From contig CP136068.1 of assembly GCA_032622095.1 (NCBI GenBank), positions 60,534,025 through 60,598,024 of the forward strand: a stretch of 64,000 bases of DNA. The letters are read 5' to 3'. Each line of letters opens with the position of its first letter. The first letter of the stretch is position 1. Origin of the DNA: Siphonodentalium dalli. Lineage: Eukaryota > Mollusca > Scaphopoda > Gadilida > Siphonodentaliidae. The position numbers and the translations under genes were made by a program. The notes beneath the pieces were generated by a model. That model made no database searches and was not told the origin of the DNA. It saw only the letters and a program-made list of their open reading frames with translations. Of this stretch, positions 1-13,112 are shown in pieces.

Positions 1-3000
1 GCAGGAACTCATATAGCAGTGGACAGGCAGCAACTCATATAATAGTGGACAGCGAGGAACTCATAAGAGAGGACAGGGAGGAACCAATATATGAGTGTAC
101 ATGGAGGAACAAATATAAGAGTGGACAGGGAGGAACTAATATAAGAGTGGACAGGGAGGAACTAATATAAGAGTGGACAGGGAGGAACTAATATAAGAGT
201 GGACAGGGAGGAACTAATATAAGAGTGGACAGGGAGGAACTCATATAAGAGTGGACAGGGAAGAACTCATATAAGAGTGGACATGCAGGAATTCATATAA
301 GAGTGGACAGGGAGGAACTCATATAAGAGTGGACAGCGAGGAACTCATAAGAGTGGACAGGGAGGAACTCATCAGAGTGGACATGGAGGAACTCATAAGA
401 GTGGTCAGGCAGGAACTCATATAAGAGTGGACAGGCTGGAACTCATATAAGAGTGGACAGGCTGGAACTCATATACGAGTGGACAGGCAGCAACTCATAT
501 AATAGTGGACAGCGAGGAACTCATAAGAGAGGACAGGGAGGAACCAATATATGAGTGTACATGGAGGAACTAATATAAGAGTGGACAGGGAGGAACTAAT
601 TTAAGAGTGGACAGGGAGGTACTAATATAAGAGTGGACAGGGAGGAACTAATATAAGAGTTGACAGGGAGGAACTAATATAAGAGTGGACAGGGGGGAAC
701 TCATATAAGAGTGGACAGGCTGGAACTCATAAGAGTGGACAGGCTGGAACTCATAAGAGTGGACATGGAGGAACTCATATAAGAGTGGACAGGGAGGAAT
801 TCATAAGAGTGGACATGGAGCAACTCATAAGAGTGGACAGGCTGGAACTCATATACGAGTGGACAGGCAGCAACTCATATAAGAGTGGACAGGGAGGAAC
901 TCATATAAGAGAGGACAGGGAGGAATTAATATATGAGTGTACATGGAGGAACTAATATAAGAGTGGACAGGGAGGAACTAATATAAGAGTGGACAGGGAG
1001 GAACTCATATAAGAGTGGACAGTGAGGAACTCATATAGGAGTGGACAGGCAGCAACTCATATAAGAGTGGACAGGCAGGAACTCATATAACAGTGGACAG
1101 GGAGGAACTCATAAGAGTTGACAGGGAGGAACTCATATAAGAGTGGACAGGGAAGAACTCATATAAGAGTGGACATGCAGGAATTCATATAAGAGTGGAC
1201 AGGCTGGAACTCATATACGAGTGGACAGGCTGGAACTCATATACGAGTGGACAGGCAGCAACTCATATAATAGTGGACAGCGAGGAACTCATAAGAGAGG
1301 ACAGGGAGGAACCAATATATGAGTGTACATGGAGGAACTAATATAAGAGTGGACAGGGAGGAACTAATATAAGAGTGGACAGGGAGGAACTAATATAAGA
1401 GTGGACAGGGAGGAACTAATATAAGAGTGGACAGGGAGGAACTAATATAAGAGTGGACAGGGAGGAACTCATATAAGAGTGGACAGGCTGGAACTCATAA
1501 GAGTGGACAGGCTGGATCTCATAAGAGTGGACAGGCAGGAACTCATATAAGAGTGGACAGGGAGGAACCCATAAGAGTGGACATGGAGGAACTCATAAGA
1601 GTGGACAGGCTGGAACTCATATACGAGTGGACAGACAGCAACTCATATAAGAGTGGACAGGGAGGAACTCATATAAGAGAGGACAGGGAGGAATTAATAT
1701 ATGAGTGTACATGGAGGAACTAATATAAGAGTGGACAGGGATGAACTAATATAAGAGTGGACAGGGAGGAACTCATATAAGAGTGGACAGGGAGGAACTC
1801 ATATAAGAGTGGACAGGCAGCAACTCATATAAGAGTGGACAGGCAGGAACTCATATAACAGTGGACAGGGAGGAACTCATAAGAGTTGACAGGGAGGAAC
1901 TCATATAAGAGTGGACAGGGAGCAACTCATATAAGAGTGGACAGAGAGGAACTCATATAAGAGTGGACAGGCAGGAACTCATATAAGAGTGAACAGGGAG
2001 GAACTCATATGCGAGTGGACATGCAGGAATTCATATAAGAGTGACAGGCTGGGAGTCAAATAAGAGTGACATGCAGGAACTCATATAAGAGTGTACAGGT
2101 CCAACTCATATAAGAGTATACAGGTCCAACTCACATAAGAGTGGACAGGGAGGAACTCATAAAAGAGTGGACAGGGAGCAACTGATAAAAGAGTGGACAG
2201 GGAGCAACTCATAAAAGAGTGGACAGGGAGCAACTCATATAAGAGTGGACAGGGAGCAACTCATATAAGAGTGGACACGCAGGAACTCATATAAGAGTGG
2301 ACACGCAGGAACTCATATAAGAGTGGACAGGGAGGAACTCATATAAGAGTGGACAGGGAGCAACTCATATAAGAGTGGACAGAGAGGAACTCATATAAGA
2401 GTGGACAGGCAGGAACTCATATAAGAGTGAACAGGGAGGAACTCATATGCGAGTGGACATGCAGGAACTCATATTAGAGTGGACAGGCAGGAACTCATAT
2501 TAGAGGGGACAGGGAGGAACTCATATAAGATGGACAGGGAGGAACTCATATTAGAGTGGACAGGGAGGAACTCATAAGAGTGGACAGGGAGGAACTCATA
2601 TAAGAGTGGACAGGGAGGAACTCATATAAGAGTGGACAGGGAGGAACTCATATAAGAGTGGACAGGGAGGAACTCATATAAGAGTGGAAAGGGAGGAACT
2701 CATATAAGAGTGAACAGGGAGGAACGCATATAAGAGTGGTCAGACAGGAACTCATATACGAGTGGACAGGCAGGAACTCATATAAGAGTGGACAGGCAGG
2801 AACTCATAAAAGAATGGACAGGGAGCAACTCATATAAGAGTGGACAGGCAGGAACACATATAAGAGTGGTCAGGGAGGAACTCATATTTGAGTGGACAGG
2901 GAGAAACTCATAAAAGAATGGACAGGGAGCAACTCATATAAGAGTGGACAGGGAGAAACTCATATAAGAGTGGACAGGCAGGAACTCATATAAGAGTGGA

Positions 3001-3560
3001 CAGGGAGGAACTCATATAAAGTGGACAGGGAGGAACTCATATAAGAGTGGACAGGCAGGAACTCATATAAGAGTGGACAGGCTGGAACTCATATAAGAGT
3101 GGACAGGCAGGAACTCATATAAGAGTGGACACGGAGGAACTCATAATAGTGGACAGGGAGGAACTCATAAGAGTGGACATGGAGGAACTCATAAGAGTGG
3201 ACAGGCTGGAACTCATATACGAGTGGACAGGCTGGAACTCAGATACGAGTGGACAGGCAGCAACTCATATAATAGTGGACATGGAGGAACTCATAAGAGA
3301 GGACAGGGAGGAACTAATATATGAGTGTACATGGAGGAACTAATATAAGAGTGGACATGCAGGAATTCATATAAGAGTGACAGGCTGGGACTCAAATAAG
3401 AGTGGACATGCAGGAACTCATATAAGAGTGGACAGGGAGGAACTCATATAAGAGTATACAGGTCCAACTCATATAAGAGTGGACAGGGAGGAACTCATAT
3501 AAGAGTGGGCAGGGAGCAACTCATATAAGAGTGGACACGCAGGAACTCATATAAGAGTGG

Positions 3561-4970
3561 ACACGCAGGAACGCATATAAGAGTGGACAGGGAGGAACTC
3601 ATATAAGAGTGGACAGGCAGGAACTCATATAAGAGTGAACAGGGAGGAACTCATATGCGAGTGGACATGCAGGAACTCATATTAGAGTGGACAGGGAGGA
3701 ACTCATATTAGAGGGGACAGGGAGAAACTCATATAAGATGGACAGGGAGGAACTCATATAAGAGTGGACAGGGAGGAACTCATAAGAGTGGACAGGGAGG
3801 AACTCATATAAGAGTGGACAGGGAGGAACTCTTATAAGAGTGGACAGGGAGGAACTCATATAAGAGTGTACAGGGAGGAACTCATATAAGAGTGGACAGG
3901 GATGAACTCATATAAGAGTGAACAGGGAGGAACGCATATAAGAGTGGTCAGGCAGGAACTCATATACGAGTGGACAGGCAGGAACTCATATAAGAGTGGA
4001 CAGGCAGGAACACATATAAGAGTGGTCAGGGAGGAACTCATATAAGAGTGGTCAGGGAGGAACTCATATTTGAGTGGACAGGGAGAAACTCATAAAAGAA
4101 TGGACAGGGCGCAACTCATATAAGAGTGGACAGGCAGGAACACATATAAGAGTGGTCAGGGAGGAACTCATATTTGAGTGGACAGGGAGAAACTCATAAA
4201 AGAATGGACAGGGAGCAACTCATATAAGAGTGGACAAGGAGGAACCCATATAAGAGTGGACAGGCAGGAACTCATATAAGAGTGGACAGGGAGGAACTCA
4301 TATAAAGTGGACAGGGAGGAACTCATATAAGAGTGGACAGGCAGGAACTCATATAAGAGTGGACAGCGAGGAACTCATATAAGAGTGGACAGGCAGGAAC
4401 TCATATAAGAGTGGACAGGGAGGAACTCATAAGAGTGGACAGCGAGGAACTCATATAAGAGTGGACAGGCAGGAACTCATATAAGAGTGGACAGGGAGGA
4501 ACTCATAAGAGTGGACAGGGAGGAACTCATAAGAGTGGACATGGAGGAACTCATAAGAGTGGACAGGCAGGAACTCATATAAGAGTGGACAGGCTTGAAC
4601 TCATAGACGAGTGGACAGGCTTGAACTAATATATGAGTGTACATGGAGGAACTAATATAAGAGTGGACAGGGAGGAACTAATATAAGAGTGGACAGGGAG
4701 GAACTAATATAAGAGTGGACAGGGTGGAACTAATATAAGAGAGGACATGGAAGAACTAATATAAGAGTGGACAGGCTGGAAATCATAAGAGTGGACAGGC
4801 TGGAACTCATAAGAGTGGACAGGCAGGAAATCATATAAGAGTGGACAGGGAGGAACTCATAAGAGTGGACATGGAGGAACTCATAAGAGTGGACAGGCTG
4901 GAACTCATATACGAGTGGACAGGCAGCAACTCATATAAGAGTGGACAGGGAGGAAATCATATAATAGAGG
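3561..4970. repeat. 1410-bp tandem duplication, first copy
   Basis: The sequence starting ACACGCAGGAACGCATATAA at 3561 reappears at 4971, exactly 1410 bp later. The copy ends in the monomer ATAATAGAGG. It holds the ATTAGAGGGGACAGGG monomers, the perfect 14-bp palindrome at 3828-3841, and several GTGGTCAGG and ATTTGAG monomers. Differences seen against the second copy are AGGAACTC versus AGGAAATC at 3954/5364, CTTGAAC versus CTGGAAC near 4622/6032, and AAATC versus AACTC at 4954/6364. That is a handful of mismatches in 1410 bp, so the duplication is recent. Confidence 0.9.
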
Positions 4971-6380
4971 ACACGCAGGAACGCATATAAGAGTGGACAG
5001 GGAGGAACTCATATAAGAGTGGACAGGCAGGAACTCATATAAGAGTGAACAGGGAGGAACTCATATGCGAGTGGACATGCAGGAACTCATATTAGAGTGG
5101 ACAGGGAGGAACTCATATTAGAGGGGACAGGGAGAAACTCATATAAGATGGACAGGGAGGAACTCATATAAGAGTGGACAGGGAGGAACTCATAAGAGTG
5201 GACAGGGAGGAACTCATATAAGAGTGGACAGGGAGGAACTCTTATAAGAGTGGACAGGGAGGAACTCATATAAGAGTGTACAGGGAGGAACTCATATAAG
5301 AGTGGACAGGGATGAACTCATATAAGAGTGAACAGGGAGGAACGCATATAAGAGTGGTCAGGCAGGAAATCATATACGAGTGGACAGGCAGGAACTCATA
5401 TAAGAGTGGACAGGCAGGAACACATATAAGAGTGGTCAGGGAGGAACTCATATAAGAGTGGTCAGGGAGGAACTCATATTTGAGTGGACAGGGAGAAACT
5501 CATAAAAGAATGGACAGGGCGCAACTCATATAAGAGTGGACAGGCAGGAACACATATAAGAGTGGTCAGGGAGGAACTCATATTTGAGTGGACAGGGAGA
5601 AACTCATAAAAGAATGGACAGGGAGCAACTCATATAAGAGTGGACAAGGAGGAACCCATATAAGAGTGGACAGGCAGGAACTCATATAAGAGTGGACAGG
5701 GAGGAACTCATATAAAGTGGACAGGGAGGAACTCATATAAGAGTGGACAGGCAGGAACTCATATAAGAGTGGACAGCGAGGAACTCATATAAGAGTGGAC
5801 AGGCAGGAACTCATATAAGAGTGGACAGGGAGGAACTCATAAGAGTGGACAGCGAGGAACTCATATAAGAGTGGACAGGCAGGAACTCATATAAGAGTGG
5901 ACAGGGAGGAACTCATAAGAGTGGACAGGGAGGAACTCATAAGAGTGGACATGGAGGAACTCATAAGAGTGGACAGGCAGGAACTCATATAAGAGTGGAC
6001 AGGCTTGAACTCATAGACGAGTGGACAGGCTGGAACTAATATATGAGTGTACATGGAGGAACTAATATAAGAGTGGACAGGGAGGAACTAATATAAGAGT
6101 GGACAGGGAGGAACTAATATAAGAGTGGACAGGGTGGAACTAATATAAGAGAGGACATGGAAGAACTAATATAAGAGTGGACAGGCTGGAAATCATAAGA
6201 GTGGACAGGCTGGAACTCATAAGAGTGGACAGGCAGGAAATCATATAAGAGTGGACAGGGAGGAACTCATAAGAGTGGACATGGAGGAACTCATAAGAGT
6301 GGACAGGCTGGAACTCATATACGAGTGGACAGGCAGCAACTCATATAAGAGTGGACAGGGAGGAACTCATATAATAGAGG
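4971..6380. repeat. 1410-bp tandem duplication, second copy
   Basis: This is the direct tandem copy of 3561-4970. At its end the sequence continues past the ATAATAGAGG monomer into ACAGGGAGGAACTC, the same continuation seen once in HOR A copy 2 at 12874. Copy 2 has a single version of this block (11464-12873), so the duplication happened in, or was retained only by, copy 1. The breakpoint lies inside a monomer between the GG and ACA of box 1, at a position where neighbouring monomers are alike. Confidence 0.9.
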
Positions 6381-8284
6381 ACAGGGAGGAACTCATATAA
6401 GAGAGGACAGGGAGGAACTAATATAAGAGTGGACAGGGAGGAACTAATATAAGAGTGGACAGGGAGGAACTCATATAAGAGTGGACAGGGAGGAACTCAT
6501 ATAAGGGTGGACAGGCAGCAACTCATATAAGAGTGGACAGGCAGGAACTCATATAACAGTGTACAGGGAGGAACTCATAAGAGTTGACAGGGAGGAACTC
6601 ATATAAGAGTGGACAGGGAGCAACTCATAAAAGAGTGGACAGGGAGCAACTCATATAAGAGTGGACAGGGAGCAACTCATATAAGAGTGGACACGCAGGA
6701 ACTCATATAAGAGTGGACAGGGAGGAACTCATATAAGAGTGGACAGGGAGGAACTCATATAAGAGTGGACAGAGAGGAACTCATATAAGAGTGGACAGGC
6801 AGGAACTCATATAAGTGTGAACAGTGGGGAACTCATATGCGAGTGGACATGCAGGAACTCATATTAGAGTGGACAGGGAGGAACACATATTAGAGTGGAC
6901 AGGGAGGAACTCATAAGAGTGGACAGGGAGGAACTCATATAAGAGTGGACAGGGAGGAACTCATATAAGAGTGGACAGGGAGGAACTCATATAAGAGTGG
7001 ACAGGGAGGAACTCATATAAGAGTGGACAGGGAGGAACTCATATAAGAGTGAACAGGGAGGAACCCATATAAGAGTGGACAGGCAGGAACTCATATAAGA
7101 GTGGACAGGCAGGAACTCATATAAGAGTGGACAGGCAGGAACTCATATAGCAGTGGACAGGCAGCAACTCATATAATAGTGGACAGCGAGGAACTCATAA
7201 GAGAGGACAGGGAGGAACCAATATATGAGTGTACATGGAGGAACAAATATAAGAGTGGACAGGGAGGAACTAATATAAGAGTGGACAGGGAGGAACTAAT
7301 ATAAGAGTGGACAGGGAGGAACTAATATAAGAGTGGATAGGGAGGAACTAATATAAGAGTGGACAGGGAGGAACTCATATAAGAGTGGACAGGGAAGAAC
7401 TCATATAAGAGTGGACATGCAGGAATTCATATAAGAGTGGACAGGGAGGAACTCATATAAGAGTGGACAGGGAGGAACTCATAAGAGTGGACAGGGAGGA
7501 ACTCATCAGAGTGGACATGGAGGAACTCATAAGAGTGGTCAGGCAGGAACTCATATAAGAGTGGACAGGCTGGAACTCATATAAGAGTGGACAGGCTGGA
7601 ACTCATATACGAGTGGACAGGCAGCAACTCATATAATAGTGGACAGCGAGGAACTCATAAGAGAGGACAGGGAGGAACCAATATATGAGTGTACATGGAG
7701 GAACTAATATAAGAGTGGACAGGGAGGAACTAATTTAAGAGTGGACAGGGAGGTACTAATATAAGAGTGGACAGGGAGGAACTAATATAAGAGTGGACAG
7801 GGAGGAACTAATATAAGAGTGGACAGGGAGGAACTCATATAAGAGTGGACAGGCTGGAACTCATAAGAGTGGACAGGCTGGAACTCATAAGAGTGGACAT
7901 GGAGGAACTCATATAAGAGTGGACAGGGAGGAATTCATAAGAGTGGACATGGAGGAACTCATAAGAGTGGACAGGCTGGAACTCATATACGAGTGGACAG
8001 GCAGCAACTCATATAAGAGTGGACAGGGAGGAACTCATATAAGAGAGGACAGGGAGGAATTAATATATGAGTGTACATGGAGGAACTAATATAAGAGTGG
8101 ACAGGGAGGAACTAATATAAGAGTGGACAGGGAGGAACTCATATAAGAGTGGACAGGGAGGAACTCATATAGGAGTGGACAGGCAGCAACTCATATAAGA
8201 GTGGACAGGCAGGAACTCATATAACAGTGGACAGGGAGGAACTCATAAGAGTTGACAGGGAGGAACTCATATAAGAGTGGACAG

Positions 8285-9052
8285 GGAAGAACTCATATAA
8301 GAGTGGACATGCAGGAATTCATATAAGAGTGGACAGGCTGGAACTCATATACGAGTGGACAGGCTGGAACTCATATACGAGTGGACAGGCAGCAACTCAT
8401 ATAATAGTGGACAGCGAGGAACTCATAAGAGAGGACAGGGAGGAACCAATATATGAGTGTACATGGAGGAACTAATATAAGAGTGGACAGGGAGGAACTA
8501 ATATAAGAGTGGACAGGGAGGAACTAATATAAGAGTGGACAGGGAGGAACTAATATAAGAGTGGACAGGGAGGAACTAATATAAGAGTGGACAGGGAGGA
8601 ACTCATATAAGAGTGGACAGGCTGGAACTCATAAGAGTGGACAGGCTGGATCTCATAAGAGTGGACAGGCAGGAACTCATATAAGAGTGGACAGGGAGGA
8701 ACCCATAATAGTGGACATGGAGGAACTCATAAGAGTGGACAGGCTGGAACTCATATACGAGTGGACAGACAGCAACTCATATAAGAGTGGACAGGGAGGA
8801 ACTCATATAAGAGAGGACAGGGAGGAATTAATATATGAGTGTACATGGAGGAACTAATATAAGAGTGGACAGGGAGGAACTAATATAAGAGTGGACAGGG
8901 AGGAACTCATATAAGAGTGGACAGGGATGAACTCATATAGGAGTGGACAGGCAGCAACTCATATAAGAGTGGACAGGCAGGAACTCATATAACAGTGGAC
9001 AGGGAGGAACTCATAAGAGTTGACAGGGAGGAACTCATATAAGAGTGGACAG
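8285..9052. repeat. 768-bp tandem duplication, first copy (inside HOR A copy 2)
   Basis: The GGGAAGAAC monomer at 8284 recurs at 9052, giving a period of 768 bp. The block carries CAGGCTGGAACTC monomers, the TATATGAGTGTACATGG pair, a GGCTGGATCTC monomer and a GACAGACAGC monomer. HOR A copy 1 has this block once (about 1151-1918). One difference between the tandem copies is ATAATAGTGG (near 8706) against ATAAGAGTGG (near 9473). Another is GGGAGG against GGGATG in the ACTAAT monomers near 8874/9642. Confidence 0.85.
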
Positions 9053-9820
9053 GGAAGAACTCATATAAGAGTGGACATGCAGGAATTCATATAAGAGTGG
9101 ACAGGCTGGAACTCATATACGAGTGGACAGGCTGGAACTCATATACGAGTGGACAGGCAGCAACTCATATAATAGTGGACAGCGAGGAACTCATAAGAGA
9201 GGACAGGGAGGAACCAATATATGAGTGTACATGGAGGAACTAATATAAGAGTGGACAGGGAGGAACTAATATAAGAGTGGACAGGGAGGAACTAATATAA
9301 GAGTGGACAGGGAGGAACTAATATAAGAGTGGACAGGGAGGAACTAATATAAGAGTGGACAGGGAGGAACTCATATAAGAGTGGACAGGCTGGAACTCAT
9401 AAGAGTGGACAGGCTGGATCTCATAAGAGTGGACAGGCAGGAACTCATATAAGAGTGGACAGGGAGGAACCCATAAGAGTGGACATGGAGGAACTCATAA
9501 GAGTGGACAGGCTGGAACTCATATACGAGTGGACAGACAGCAACTCATATAAGAGTGGACAGGGAGGAACTCATATAAGAGAGGACAGGGAGGAATTAAT
9601 ATATGAGTGTACATGGAGGAACTAATATAAGAGTGGACAGGGATGAACTAATATAAGAGTGGACAGGGAGGAACTCATATAAGAGTGGACAGGGAGGAAC
9701 TCATATAAGAGTGGACAGGCAGCAAATCATATAAGAGTGGACAGGCAGGAACTCATATAACAGTGGACAGGGAGGAACTCATAAGAGTTGACAGGGAGGA
9801 ACTCATATAAGAGTGGACAG
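9053..9820. repeat. 768-bp tandem duplication, second copy
   Basis: This is the tandem copy of 8285-9052. It ends where GGGAGCAACTC follows at 9821, the same continuation as HOR A copy 1 at 1919. One monomer has AGCAAATC (near 9721) where HOR A copy 1 has AGCAACTC. The block could instead be an ancestral pair from which copy 1 lost one member. Confidence 0.82.
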
Positions 9821-12800
9821 GGAGCAACTCATATAAGAGTGGACAGAGAGGAACTCATATAAGAGTGGACAGGCAGGAACTCATATAAGAGTGAACAGGG
9901 AGGAACTCATATGCGAGTGGACATGCAGGAATTCATATAAGAGTGACAGGCTGGGAGTCAAATAAGAGTGGACATGCAGGAACTCATATAAGAGTGTACA
10001 GGTCCAACTCATATAAGAGTATACAGGTCCAACTCACATAAGAGTGGACAGGGAGGAACTCATAAAAGAGTGGACAGGGAGCAACTGATAAAAGAGTGGA
10101 CAGGGAGCAACTCATAAAAGAGTGGACAGGGAGCAACTCATATAAGAGTGGACAGGGAGCAACTCATATAAGAGTGGACACGCAGGAACTCATATAAGAG
10201 TGGACACGCAGGAACTCATATAAGAGTGGACAGGGAGGAACTCATATAAGAGTGGACAGGGAGCAACTCATATAAGAGTGGACAGAGAGGAACTCATATA
10301 AGAGTGGACAGGCAGGAACTCATATAAGAGTGAACAGGGAGGAACTCATATGCGAGTGGACATGCAGGAACTCATATTAGAGTGGACAGGCAGGAACTCA
10401 TATTAGAGGGGACAGGGAGGAACTCATATAAGATGGACAGGGAGGAACTCATATTAGAGTGGACAGGGAGGAACTCATAAGAGTGGACAGGGAGGAACTC
10501 ATATAAGAGTGGACAGGGAGGAACTCATATAAGAGTGGACAGGGAGGAACTCATATAAGAGTGGACAGGGAGGAACTCATATAAGAGTGGAAAGGGAGGA
10601 ACTCATATAAGAGTGAACAGGGAGGAACGCATATAAGAGTGGTCAGACAGGAACTCATATACGAGTGGACAGGCAGGAACTCATATAAGAGTGGACAGGC
10701 AGGAACTCATAAAAGAATGGACAGGGAGCAACTCATATAAGAGTGGACAGGCAGGAACACATATAAGAGTGGTCAGGGAGGAACTCATATTTGAGTGGAC
10801 AGGGAGAAACTCATAAAAGAATGGACAGGGAGCAACTCATATAAGAGTGGACAGGGAGAAACTCATATAAGAGTGGACAGGCAGGAACTCATATAAGATT
10901 GGACAGGGAGGAACTCATATAAAGTGGACAGGGAGGAACTCATATAAGAGTGGACAGGCAGGAACTCATATAAGAGTGGACAGGCTGGAACTCATATAAG
11001 AGTGGACAGGCAGGAACTCATATAAGAGTGGACACGGAGGAACTCATAATAGTGGACAGGGAGGAACTCATAAGAGTGGACATGGAGGAACTCATAAGAG
11101 TGGACAGGCTGGAACTCATATACGAGTGGACAGGCTGGAACTCAGATACGAGTGGACAGGCAGCAACTCATATAATAGTGGACATGGAGGAACTCATAAG
11201 AGAGGACAGGGAGGAACTAATATATGAGTGTACATGGAGGAACTAATATAAGAGTGGACATGCAGGAATTCATATAAGAGTGACAGGCTGGGACTCAAAT
11301 AAGAGTGGACATGCAGGAACTCATATAAGAGTGGACAGGGAGGAACTCATATAAGAGTATACAGGTCCAACTCATATAAGAGTGGACAGGGAGGAACTCA
11401 TATAAGAGTGGGCAGGGAGCAACTCATATAAGAGTGGACACGCAGGAACTCATATAAGAGTGGACACGCAGGAACGCATATAAGAGTGGACAGGGAGGAA
11501 CTCATATAAGAGTGGACAGGCAGGAACTCATATAAGAGTGAACAGGGAGGAACTCATATGCGAGTGGACATGCAGGAACTCATATTAGAGTGGACAGGGA
11601 GGAACTCATATTAGAGGGGACAGGGAGGAACTCATATAAGATGGACAGGGAGGAACTCATATAAGAGTGGACAGGGAGGAACTCATAAGAGTGGACAGGG
11701 AGGAACTCATATAAGAGTGGACAGGGAGGAACTCTTATAAGAGTGGACAGGGAGGAACTCATATAAGAGTGTACAGGGAGGAACTCATATAAGAGTGGAC
11801 AGGGATGAACTCATATAAGAGTGAACAGGGAGGAACGCATATAAGAGTGGTCAGGCAGGAACTCATATACGAGTGGACAGGCAGGAACTCATATAAGAGT
11901 GGACAGGCAGGAACACATATAAGAGTGGTCAGGGAGGAACTCATATAAGAGTGGTCAGGGAGGAACTCATATTTGAGTGGACAGGGAGAAACTCATAAAA
12001 GAATGGACAGGGCGCAACTCATATAAGAGTGGACAGGCAGGAACACATATAAGAGTGGTCAGGGAGGAACTCATATTTGAGTGGACAGGGAGAAACTCAT
12101 AAAAGAATGGACAGGGAGCAACTCATATAAGAGTGGACAAGGAGGAACCCATATAAGAGTGGACAGGCAGGAACTCATATAAGAGTGGACAGGGAGGAAC
12201 TCATATAAAGTGGACAGGGAGGAACTCATATAAGAGTGGACAGGCAGGAACTCATATAAGAGTGGACAGCGAGGAACTCATATAAGAGTGGACAGGCAGG
12301 AACTCATATAAGAGTGGACAGGGAGGAACTCATAAGAGTGGACAGCGAGGAACTCATATAAGAGTGGACAGGCAGGAACTCATATAAGAGTGGACAGGGA
12401 GGAACTCATAAGAGTGGACAGGGAGGAACTCATAAGAGTGGACATGGAGGAACTCATAAGAGTGGACAGGCAGGAACTCATATAAGAGTGGACAGGCTTG
12501 AACTCATAGACGAGTTGACAGGCTGGAACTAATATATGAGTGTACATGGAGGAACTAATATAAGAGTGGACAGGGAGGAACTAATATAAGAGTGGACAGG
12601 GAGGAACTAATATAAGAGTGGACAGGGTGGAACTAATATAAGAGAGGACATGGAAGAACTAATATAAGAGTGGACAGGCTGGAAATCATAAGAGTGGACA
12701 GGCTGGAACTCATAAGAGTGGACAGGCAGGAAATCATATAAGAGTGGACAGGGAGGAACTCATAAGAGTGGACATGGAGGAACTCATAAGAGTGGACAGG

Positions 12801-13112
12801 CTGGAACTCATATACGAGTGGACAGGCAGCAACTCATATACGAGTGGACAGGGAGGAACTCATATAATAGAGGACAGGGAGGAACTCATATAAGAGAGGA
12901 CAGGGAGGAACTAATATAAGAGTGGACAGGGAGGAACTAATATAAGAGTGGACAGGGAGGAACTCATATAAGAGTGGACAGGGAGGAACTCATATAAGGG
13001 TGGACAGGCAGCAACTCATATAAGAGTGGACAGGCAGGAACTCATATAACAGTGTACAGGGAGGAACTCATAAGAGTTGACAGGGAGGAACTCATATAAG
13101 AGTGGACAGGGA

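Larger units (their letters stand above)
1..7134. repeat. HOR A, copy 1
   Basis: This block opens with the rare marker monomer ATATAGCAGTGG (at 11), which recurs at 7145, so the copy length is 7134 bp. Its first 1.15 kb matches 7135 onward base for base over most of its length. Ordered markers are the TATATGAGTGTACATGG monomers, EcoRI-bearing GCAGGAATTC monomers, a GTATACAGGTCC cluster near 2090-2130, a run of GGGAGCAACTCATAAAAG monomers near 2160-2230, and ATATGCGAG monomers near 2009 and 2449. Relative to copy 2 it carries an extra 1410-bp tandem copy (4971-6380) and lacks one 768-bp copy. From about 6620 to 7134 it switches to sequence resembling its own 2.2-2.7 kb part. Its true left end may lie outside the window. 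Confidence 0.85.
7135..13112. repeat. HOR A, copy 2
   Basis: This block is homologous to 1-7134. The offset is 7134 bp at first, 7903 after the extra 768-bp block plus a 1-bp indel (near 2069/9970), and 6493 after the point where copy 1 carries its extra 1410 bp. Marker monomers appear in the same order, including GTATACAGGTCC near 10015-10030 and the perfect palindrome at 11731-11744. Homology with copy 1 stops at 6620/13113. There copy 1 has GGGAGCAAC, while this copy has GGGAAGAAC and runs into the variant-rich segment. Confidence 0.85.
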
